Assembly (NCBI GenBank): GCA_020852775.1 | Contig: JADZAD010000117.1 | Span: 1-10,238, forward strand | DNA length: 10,238 bases | Direction: 5' to 3' | Source: Anaerolineae bacterium | Lineage (GTDB): Bacteria > Chloroflexota > Anaerolineae > Aggregatilineales > UBA3940 | Shown: positions 4,715 through 10,238 of the stretch, one piece after another | Numbering within the stretch: position 1 is the first letter of the stretch | Layout: each line of letters starts with the position of its first letter | The notes under the pieces: generated by a model | Seen by the model: the letters and a program-made list of their open reading frames with translations, nothing else | What the model was told of the DNA's origin: nothing | Databases searched by the model: none | Program-made: the position numbers and the translations under genes

Positions 4715-6436
4715 ATGTCCGCGTTAGATTCTCCACGACCCGCAAACCGCCTGATTGGGCTGGCGCTGCTGCTGCCCGCTGCGCTCTCGTGTATCATCGC
4801 GTTTCTGGTTCCCACATTCTCAACGGTTCTCATGAGCCTGCGCAGCATCCGGCTTTTCAGCGGGGATTCGGACTTCGTCGGGCTGACGAACTACCTTGAA
4901 TTGCTGCGGGATGAACAGGCGGGCAGTGCTCTGCTGGTCACCTTACTGCTGGTGCTGGCAAGGCTCCTGGCTGTGACGATCCTGCCGCTGGCGCTGGCCT
5001 ACGGGCTGGCGCGTGCGGGGCGCGGCCTGCGCGTGGGGGTGCGCGTGCTGTTCACTGTCCCCATCACGCTGTTCATCCCCTCGATCATTGCCGTTGTGTG
5101 GCATATTGCGCTGTCGTCACGCGTGGGCATCGTCAGCGGGCCGGTCTTCACCAACCCGGCTGTATCCCGTCTGCTGCTGGTGCTGATCGATGGCCTGACT
5201 ACGCTTCTCGTGGCAGCGGGGATCGCGCTGGTGGCCTATCTGCCGGTGCTGCGCGCCCCCGGTGGCGCCACGCGCCGGCTGGGTGGAATAGTCGCGGTGG
5301 GGGTGCTGGCGACAATTGCGCTCACCCTCCAGTCGTTCTCCTGGAGCTACGCTTTCATGCCCGGCGGACTGGCAGCAAGGACGGCGAGCCTGGCACATAA
5401 CCAGTATCTGCTGGCCTTCCGCGGGATGAACTTCGGCCCCGCGGCGGCTCTTGCGACCGGTGTGCTGCTCCCGGTGATGGCGCTGGGGGTGGCGGCTGTT
5501 GTGGTGCTGATCCTGCTCGACCTCCGCCTGGAGCAGGAACCGGCTGAAGCGCCTGCTGCCACCGGGAACCGTGTGGGGGCGATGGTACTGCTGGCGCTGA
5601 CCGTACTGTGCCTGGCCGGTGCATGCGTTGTCGCTGTGCTGCCGATGCCGATCGCACTGGGTGGTGCGTTGAGTATGTCCCGCCTCGTGCCACGAACCTT
5701 CACGGAGTCGGCGGATTACCTGCGGCTGATGCTGGTGAACGGTTCACTTCTCCCGGCAATCCCGGTTCTGCTGTTTCAGCTTCCGTTGACGTACCTTGCC
5801 GCGCTGGGTATCGGAGCACTGCGTCCGCTGGGGAAGTACAGCGACTGGCTGCTGCTGCTCTTCGCGCCGTGGCTGTTCCTCACCGTCAGTCCGTTGAGCC
5901 TCACGCTGTTCAACCGCCTGCGTGAAGCCGAGCAGCTTGGCACGTTCCTCGCGCAGATCCGCCCGCTGTGGATCAGCGTGCCGATCATGGTCGTGCTGGT
6001 GCTGTACTTTAAAGGGCGGCTGCCTCTGTACGAGCAGGCGAAGGCAGTTGGCGGGCCGGCTATCCGGGCCTTCTTCAGGACGATAGTGATCCCGTCTCTG
6101 TGGCTGACGGCGCTGCTCACGCTCGTGGCGATTATGCTGCGCGCCCGCGGCCTGCTGATGCCGCTGCTCGTCACTCGCACGCCTGATGAGCAGCCGCTGC
6201 ATCTGTATGTGCTGCAGGCATCTCTTGATTTCATGGGTTTTCCCGGGCTGCCGATCGCCCTGGTACTGGTACTGCTGCCGGGGTTCATCTTCTATATGCT
6301 GTCCTACGGAATCTTTCAGGCACGGCTGCTCGATCGCTTGCTGCTCGTGAGTGGCTCCTCAGAGGTTGCAGTGCCGGAGGCGTCAGTGGCGGCGGATTCC
6401 GAGGGAGGACAGAAAGCGAACAGCGCAGAAGCCTGA
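4715..6436 (+). CDS. Fused two-domain ABC transporter permease (sugar-type, MalF/MalG-like)
   Basis: A 573-residue integral membrane protein that looks like two binding-protein-dependent permease domains in one chain. The N-half opens like MalF/UgpA permeases: a hydrophobic helix at 13-33, then F-V-G-L-T-N-Y at 54-60, with more helices to about 270. The C-half starts near 288 and resembles MalG-type permeases. Its cytoplasmic ATPase-coupling loop is recognisable at 439-460: Y-E-Q-A-K-A-V-G-G followed by F-F-R-T-I-V-I-P, close to the EAA consensus. The equivalent N-half loop (about 174-196) has lost the Glu-Ala-Ala and Asp-Gly-Ala residues. The C-tail (from about 547) is soluble and acidic. 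GGAGGT at 4705-4710 supports the ATG. No ATPase or solute-binding gene is adjacent, so partners must be encoded elsewhere. The family call is an inference from topology and the EAA loop. Confidence 0.75.
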   Translation: MSALDSPRPANRLIGLALLLPAALSCIIAFLVPTFSTVLMSLRSIRLFSGDSDFVGLTNYLELLRDEQAGSALLVTLLLVLARLLAVTILPLALAYGLARAGRGLRVGVRVLFTVPITLFIPSIIAVVWHIALSSRVGIVSGPVFTNPAVSRLLLVLIDGLTTLLVAAGIALVAYLPVLRAPGGATRRLGGIVAVGVLATIALTLQSFSWSYAFMPGGLAARTASLAHNQYLLAFRGMNFGPAAALATGVLLPVMALGVAAVVVLILLDLRLEQEPAEAPAATGNRVGAMVLLALTVLCLAGACVVAVLPMPIALGGALSMSRLVPRTFTESADYLRLMLVNGSLLPAIPVLLFQLPLTYLAALGIGALRPLGKYSDWLLLLFAPWLFLTVSPLSLTLFNRLREAEQLGTFLAQIRPLWISVPIMVVLVLYFKGRLPLYEQAKAVGGPAIRAFFRTIVIPSLWLTALLTLVAIMLRARGLLMPLLVTRTPDEQPLHLYVLQASLDFMGFPGLPIALVLVLLPGFIFYMLSYGIFQARLLDRLLLVSGSSEVAVPEASVAADSEGGQKANSAEA

Positions 6437-6459
6437 CCACAACGGCCAGGCTTCTGCGC
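6423..6459. terminator. Perfect 13-bp inverted repeat between convergent genes
   Basis: GCGCAGAAGCCTG (6423-6435) is exactly complementary to CAGGCTTCTGCGC (6447-6459). Two further C-G pairs (6437-6438 with 6444-6445) extend the stem after one mismatch, leaving loop ACAAC. The left arm contains the last codons and most of the stop codon of the fused permease, and the minus-strand YfiT-like gene ends 33 bp beyond the right arm. It would form the same hairpin in both transcripts and so suits a bidirectional terminator, although no U-tract follows on the plus strand. Confidence 0.7.
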
Positions 6460-6491
6460 AGGCAAACCGAGAGGAACAGGCAGTTGCCCGG

Positions 6492-6971
6492 CTATTTCGG
6501 TGCGGCGGCCAGCGTTTTGCGGATCTGGTCCATGTGCGACTTGCCGTGGTTCGAGTAGATGCGCAGTACGTCATCGAGCGAACTCACGCGCCCGTCGTCA
6601 CGCACACCGGTACGTGCCCACTGCTCTTCCGTCAGGCTCTCAAAGAGCGTGGCCCAGCGCGTATGCAGGGCGCGCAGCAGGGTGATTGATTCGCTCAGGC
6701 GCGTGTGGGTTGCGTCGGGCAGCGCGGCCCAGCCGTCCTGCGAGTATGACTTCAGCGTCGGGTTGTCCTCGGTCAGGATGAGCTTCATCCGTGTGAAGCT
6801 GACCATGTGCGAGTCGGCCAGATGGTGGATGTTCTGCGCGACCGTCCATTCGTCTGGCAGATAGTGCGTGGTCAGTTGTGCCTCGCTCAGCCCGGAGACC
6901 AGCGCCTCGAGCTGGCCGGGCAGGGCGCGCAGGTCGGCGATCATAGCGTTGCGTTCAGCGGACGTTGGCAT
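6492..6971 (-). CDS. DinB/YfiT-like metal-dependent protein
   Basis: A 159-residue cytoplasmic four-helix-bundle protein of the DinB superfamily, closest in pattern to Bacillus YfiT. The family's three-histidine metal site is recognisable: HHLADSH at 49-55 on the second helix, and H142-x3-H146 (NHGKSH) on the last. The D-N-P-T-L-K-S-Y stretch (69-76) and Trp81 match the YfiT pattern as I remember it. YfiT/BstA of Bacillus acts as a thiol S-transferase (bacillithiol); which thiol, if any, this protein uses is unknown, and a general metal-dependent hydrolase role is the alternative. GGGAG (complement of 6979-6983) sits 7 nt before the ATG. It follows msrA by 35 bp on the same strand, so the two are probably one transcript. 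Confidence 0.85.
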   Translation of the reverse strand: MPTSAERNAMIADLRALPGQLEALVSGLSEAQLTTHYLPDEWTVAQNIHHLADSHMVSFTRMKLILTEDNPTLKSYSQDGWAALPDATHTRLSESITLLRALHTRWATLFESLTEEQWARTGVRDDGRVSSLDDVLRIYSNHGKSHMDQIRKTLAAAPK

Positions 6972-7006
6972 GGTGCGGCTCCCGTAGTGGATCGGACAGG
7001 CTCAGA

Positions 7007-7561
7007 TCAGGAAATCAGCGCGGACTTCTTCAGCCGCTCGAAATACAGCTTGCGGAACTTCGCCACCTTTGGCGCGACGACCATCATGCAGTACCCCTGG
7101 TAGGGGTTCCGTGCGAAGTACTCCTGGTGGTAGTCTTCCGCCGGGAAGTAGTTGCTGATGGGCGTAACCTCGGTGACGATTGGGGCGGGCCACAGCGCGC
7201 GCCCGTTGTACTCCGCGATCTTGGCGAGCGCCGCCGCCTGCTGCTCTGGCGTGTGGAAGAAGATCGCCGAGCGGTACTGCGGGCCGACATCCGCGCCCTG
7301 CCGGTTCGGCGTGGTCGGGTCGTGGATCGTGAAGAACACGTCGAGCAGGTCGGTGAAGCTCACTACATCCGGGTCGAAGGTGATCTGCACGACTTCGGCA
7401 TGCCCGGTCGTCTTAGAACATACCTGCTCGTAGGTGGGATTATGCACATGGCCCCCGGCGTACCCCGATACCACGTCCAGCACCCCCTCTAGCTGGTCGT
7501 AGACCGCTTCCAGGCACCAGAAGCAGCCCCCCGCCAGTGTCGTTACTTCATTTCGGCTCAT
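7007..7561 (-). CDS. msrA: Peptide-methionine (S)-S-oxide reductase MsrA
   Basis: A 184-residue cytoplasmic repair enzyme that reduces the S-epimer of methionine sulfoxide, free or in proteins, with thioredoxin as the usual electron donor. The diagnostic GCFWC is at 12-16, with Cys13 as the nucleophile. Other conserved blocks are GYAGG at 33-37, Y-E-Q-V-C followed by T-G-H-A-E-V at 44-57, QGADVGPQYRS at 88-98, HQEYFARNP at 145-153 and Cys158 in QGYC. Length is typical for a single-domain MsrA without a fused MsrB. AAGGAG (complement of 7566-7571) lies 4 nt before the ATG, confirming the start. It is the first gene of a probable two-gene operon with the YfiT-like protein, consistent with oxidative or thiol stress defence. 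No MsrB is seen in the window. Confidence 0.97.
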   Translation of the reverse strand: MSRNEVTTLAGGCFWCLEAVYDQLEGVLDVVSGYAGGHVHNPTYEQVCSKTTGHAEVVQITFDPDVVSFTDLLDVFFTIHDPTTPNRQGADVGPQYRSAIFFHTPEQQAAALAKIAEYNGRALWPAPIVTEVTPISNYFPAEDYHQEYFARNPYQGYCMMVVAPKVAKFRKLYFERLKKSALIS

Positions 7562-7600
7562 GGTTCTCCTTGCCGGTCAACTCGCTTGCGATAATGCATG

Positions 7601-7606
7601 AGTATA
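7601..7606 (-). promoter_or_regulatory. Candidate -10 box of the msrA operon
   Basis: TATACT on the minus strand (complement of 7601-7606) is 40 bp upstream of the msrA start. The sequence 17 bp further upstream has no clear -35 box, so the assignment rests on the -10 and its position only. Confidence 0.4.
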
Positions 7607-7638
7607 GCGAGATCTGCCGCGAGGTGATCACGCGGGCC

Positions 7639-7655
7639 GCGCTGCCGGACAGCGC
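7639..7655. repeat. Short inverted repeat GCGCTG-N5-CAGCGC
   Basis: A perfect 6-bp inverted repeat with a CCGGA spacer between the divergent msrA and tetR-type genes. It could be a hairpin or an operator half-site pair. It has no T-tract and is not adjacent to a gene end, so a terminator is unlikely. Confidence 0.4.
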
Positions 7656-7688
7656 AACGCTTGTTTATACTCCGGCATGCTTTCTGTC

Positions 7689-7737
7689 TTGTAATGTCTT
7701 ACTTGTGCGTAGTATGTTCTTACTCACGAGTTAAAAT
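7689..7737 (+). promoter_or_regulatory. Promoter/operator region of the TetR-ABC exporter unit
   Basis: An AT-rich island in a GC-rich region. TTGTAA (7689-7694) and TATGTT (7713-7718) are 18 bp apart and form a possible sigma-70 promoter; TATACT at 7666-7671 is an alternative -10. A near-palindrome ACTTGTG (7701-7707) and CACGAGT (7725-7731) differs at one position, with a 17-bp spacer. ATGTCTTACT (7694-7703) and ATGTTCTTACT (7714-7724) form a direct repeat spaced two helical turns apart. Overlap of symmetric elements with the promoter suggests autoregulation by the downstream TetR-type protein. This is an inference. Confidence 0.4.
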
Positions 7738-7776
7738 AGATGACATCGGAGTAGGATTCATGTCAGGATAACCCGC

Positions 7777-8403
7777 ATGAGCAAAGAGACTTTCAAGGAA
7801 CGAGCGCGGCGGCGGCGTGAGGATGAGATCGTCGCTGCCGCGGAGGCGCTGCTGGCGGAGCGCGGCTACGCCAACCTGAACATGGACGATCTCGCCGACG
7901 TGGTCGGGATCTCCAAACCAACGCTCTACCAACACTTCCGCAGCAAGGAGGACCTCGCGGCGGAGGTGTTCATCCGGGTGCTGCGCGGCACCGAGGCCTT
8001 CCTCACTGAGCCGCTGACCGGCCCGGCGATCGAGCGCATCATCGCGCTGATCCGCTGGACGGTCACTCAGCGGCGCGCCGCTGGCAACATGGTCGCCGGG
8101 ATGCGCCCGGACATGCTCTGGACGGTAGTGCGTGCCCGGCCGGAGGTAGAGGAACAGCGGCAGCGTGTACACAGGCACATCATCACGCTGATCGAGCAGG
8201 CCCGCGCCGAGGGCTCGATCGCCCCCGACATGCCTACCGCGCTGGTGCTGCATTCACTTCTCAGCCTGCAGTGGCTGCTGCACAACCCGCACATCCGGGC
8301 GGAGGTGGAGGCAAACCCTGCCGGACTGGACGGGGTGATGGCGAGCATCGAGCGGCTGTTTCTGCACGGCGTGACACCCGGCAAGGCGGAATGTGATGAG
8401 TAA
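7777..8403 (+). CDS. TetR/AcrR family transcriptional repressor
   Basis: A 208-residue dimeric DNA-binding regulator that usually represses a neighbouring efflux gene until a ligand binds. The basic N-terminus (R9-R14) leads into the TetR three-helix domain, about 15-62, with the helix-turn-helix at about 38-57 (D-L-A-D-V-V-G-I-S-K-P-T-L-Y-Q-H-F-R-S-K, a textbook TetR pattern). Residues about 75-208 form the helical ligand-binding and dimer domain; its drug or metabolite ligand cannot be read from sequence. AGGA at 7765-7768 lies 8 nt before the ATG. The stop codon is 27 bp from the start of an ABC exporter on the same strand, so the regulator probably controls that exporter and its own expression through the repeats upstream. 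Confidence 0.93.
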   Translation: MSKETFKERARRRREDEIVAAAEALLAERGYANLNMDDLADVVGISKPTLYQHFRSKEDLAAEVFIRVLRGTEAFLTEPLTGPAIERIIALIRWTVTQRRAAGNMVAGMRPDMLWTVVRARPEVEEQRQRVHRHIITLIEQARAEGSIAPDMPTALVLHSLLSLQWLLHNPHIRAEVEANPAGLDGVMASIERLFLHGVTPGKAECDE

Positions 8404-8430
8404 TTACCCGATCAGAAATCGAGCAGGACT

Positions 8431-10238
8431 ATGACAAGAATTCTCAGGTATCTGAAACCCTATACCGGCCTGATTGTGATGGCCGTCTTTCTGCTGTTTA
8501 TCCAGGCGATGGCGGATCTCTCTCTTCCGGACTACATGTCGAAGATCGTCAACGACGGCATCCAGCAGGGCGGTGTGGAGAACGCCGTGCCGAAGGCCAT
8601 CCGCCAGAGCGAGATGGATCGAGTCGTGCTGTTCCTCTCCGCTGAGGACAGGCAGACCGTCCTCGACAACTATACGCTGGTTGACCAGAACACGGCGGAC
8701 TACGACCAGCTTGTGAAGGACTACCCGGCACTGGCTGACCAGCCGGTGTATATCCTGAATGACGCTGACCGCGACGCGATCAGCACCCTCAACCCGATCA
8801 TGGCGAAGGCCCTGCTGATCGTCTCCGGGCTGGAACAGGCCATTGCCGACCCGGCCAAAGCCGCCGAGATGGGCATAAACGACCTCTCGCGCATCCCGCC
8901 GGGGATGGATCTCTTCAGCGTGATCCCGATGCTTCCGCCCGCGCAGCTTGAGCCGATGATGGAGCAGATCAACTCGCGCTTCGACACCATGGGAGAGAAG
9001 CTCATCATCCAGTCAGCGACGCGGGTAGTCAAAGCGGAGTACAGCGCGCTTGGCGTGGACACCGACCGGATGCAGAACCGCTATATCATCAACATCGGCC
9101 TGCTGATGCTGGGGATCACGATGATCTCCGGGCTCTCCACTGTCACTGTGGGCTTCCTCTCGGCGCGTACCGCCTCTGGCGTCACGCGGGACCTGCGGCA
9201 TGACGTGTTCCGCAAGGTGTCGAGCTTCAGCAGCACGGAGTTCGACCGCTTCTCGACCGCGTCGCTGATCACGCGCTCGACCAACGACATGACGCAGATT
9301 CAGATGACGGTAATGATCGCGATGCGGATGCTGTTCTTCGCGCCGATCATGGGTGTCGGTGGCGTGATCCGCGCCGTGGGCAAGAGCCCGTCGATGTCGT
9401 GGATCATCGCGCTGGCGGTGCTCGTGCTGATCGGCCTGATCGTCGTGACCTTCTCCGCGACCCTGCCGCGCTTCCGGGTAATCCAGACGCTGATCGACCG
9501 GCTGAACCTCGTCACCCGTGAGAACCTATCCGGGATGATGGTCATCCGCGCCTTCAACACCCAGCGCTTCGAGGAAGACCGCTTCGACCAGGCGAACCGT
9601 GATGTGACGGATATGAACCTGTTCGTCAACCGTGTCATGGCCTCGATGATGCCGCTGATGATGCTGATCATGAATGGCATGTCGGTGGCGATCATCTGGG
9701 TTGGCGCGCACCTTGTCGCGGAATCACAATTGCAGGTCGGGGACATGATGGCCTTCATGCAGTACGCGATGCAGATCGTGATGTCCTTCCTGTTCATCTC
9801 GTTCATGTTCATCATCCTGCCGCGCGCCTCGGTGAGCGCCGACCGTATCGCCGAAGTGCTGGCCGTCACGCCTGCGATCCAGGATGCGCCGCAGCCGAAG
9901 GCCTTCCCGGAGCCGTTCCGCGGTACGGTCGAGTTCCGCGGTGTATCGTTCCGTTATCCGCATGCGGAGGAGGACGTGCTGCACCAGATCAATTTCACGG
10001 CGCAGCCCGGCCAGACGACCGCAATCATCGGCTCGACGGGCTCCGGCAAGTCCACGGTAATCAACCTGATCCCGCGCTTCTACGACGTCACCAGTGGCTC
10101 GATCCTGATCGATGGTATGGACGTGCGCGAGGTCTCGCAGGCGGATCTGCACCGGCGGATCGGCTACATCCCGCAGAAGGGCCTGCTCTTCACCGGGACG
10201 ATCGACAGCAACCTGCGCTACGCCGATGAGAATGTGGA
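8431..10238 (+). CDS. ABC exporter half-transporter (multidrug type), 3' end missing
   Basis: The open frame runs from ATG 8431 off the window end, giving 602 codons. It is a type IV (B-family) exporter subunit with membrane domain then ATPase domain. TM1 is about 12-35. Then comes an unusual hydrophilic insertion of about 180 residues (about 37-216, Asp/Gln/Pro-rich, no Cys) before TM2 at about 217-245. Further helices lie near 293-318, 330-350, 405-430 and 440-470. The nucleotide-binding domain starts near 500 (V-E-F-R-G-V-S-F-R-Y). Walker A GSTGSGKST is at 534-542 and the Q-loop Gln582 is in Y-I-P-Q-K-G; signature, Walker B and H-loop lie past the end. AGGA is only 2 nt from the ATG, so initiation may be weak or coupled to the TetR gene. 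Related proteins usually work as heterodimers, so a second half-transporter is expected next. Confidence 0.93.
   Translation, partial: MTRILRYLKPYTGLIVMAVFLLFIQAMADLSLPDYMSKIVNDGIQQGGVENAVPKAIRQSEMDRVVLFLSAEDRQTVLDNYTLVDQNTADYDQLVKDYPALADQPVYILNDADRDAISTLNPIMAKALLIVSGLEQAIADPAKAAEMGINDLSRIPPGMDLFSVIPMLPPAQLEPMMEQINSRFDTMGEKLIIQSATRVVKAEYSALGVDTDRMQNRYIINIGLLMLGITMISGLSTVTVGFLSARTASGVTRDLRHDVFRKVSSFSSTEFDRFSTASLITRSTNDMTQIQMTVMIAMRMLFFAPIMGVGGVIRAVGKSPSMSWIIALAVLVLIGLIVVTFSATLPRFRVIQTLIDRLNLVTRENLSGMMVIRAFNTQRFEEDRFDQANRDVTDMNLFVNRVMASMMPLMMLIMNGMSVAIIWVGAHLVAESQLQVGDMMAFMQYAMQIVMSFLFISFMFIILPRASVSADRIAEVLAVTPAIQDAPQPKAFPEPFRGTVEFRGVSFRYPHAEEDVLHQINFTAQPGQTTAIIGSTGSGKSTVINLIPRFYDVTSGSILIDGMDVREVSQADLHRRIGYIPQKGLLFTGTIDSNLRYADENV

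Noticed and set aside
4432..4899. A 155-codon plus-strand frame spanning the AEC end, the gap and the permease start
   Set aside because: It overlaps two well-supported genes in another frame and has no motif or ribosome binding site.
7537..7734. A 65-codon plus-strand frame in the msrA/tetR control region
   Set aside because: It starts inside msrA antisense, lacks a ribosome binding site and covers promoter-like elements. No support as a gene.
1..10238. tRNA, rRNA, CRISPR arrays, transposases, phage or toxin-antitoxin genes
   Set aside because: Looked for and not seen. Every gap above 50 bp is accounted for by control elements or short repeats, and all clear proteins are ordinary metabolic, transport or regulatory families.

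Overview
The window is about 10.2 kb of GC-rich bacterial chromosome, densely coded, with ten genes (two cut by the window ends) and no RNA genes, insertion sequences, CRISPR or phage genes that I can see. The best guess for the host is a Chloroflexota bacterium (Anaerolineae-like). This is an inference from the Thr/Pro/Ala-rich linker directly after the lipobox of the first lipoprotein, the GC-rich codon use, the style of small Trp/Gly-rich membrane proteins, and a heptanucleotide tandem repeat between genes. No marker gene confirms it.

Layout. 1-67 (minus) is the 5' end of a probable TIM-barrel sugar isomerase/epimerase. A 191-bp divergent control region (68-258) separates it from a fasciclin-domain lipoprotein (259-897), whose stop codon is immediately followed by the start of a small polytopic membrane protein of unknown function (898-1560). 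Convergent to these is a PfkB-family sugar/nucleoside kinase (1569-2477, minus), which shares a 127-bp divergent promoter region with an ADP-ribosylglycohydrolase-family protein (2605-3630, plus). That gene is followed by a hairpin, a heptamer repeat and an AEC (auxin efflux carrier) family transporter (3704-4627), then by a 573-residue fusion of two binding-protein-dependent ABC permease halves (4715-6436) with no ATPase or binding protein beside it. A perfect 13-bp inverted repeat closes this run against two minus-strand genes, MsrA (7007-7561) and a DinB/YfiT-like protein (6492-6971). A 215-bp control region then leads into a TetR-type repressor (7777-8403) and, 27 bp later, a multidrug-type ABC exporter half-transporter (8431 to beyond the end).

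How the genes may work together. The kinase/ADP-ribosylglycohydrolase pair recalls E. coli yegV/yegU, which sits with the nucleoside transporter gene yegT. With the AEC carrier it could form a ribosyl or nucleoside salvage or detoxification module. MsrA and the YfiT-like protein form a probable oxidative or thiol-stress operon. TetR plus ABC exporter is a standard drug-responsive efflux layout, and the partner half-transporter is expected just past the window. I found no convincing wholly new defence or mobile system. The most unusual items are the orphan fused permease with one eroded EAA loop, the exporter with a roughly 180-residue external insertion, the kinase/hydrolase/carrier neighbourhood, and several repeats in the control regions.
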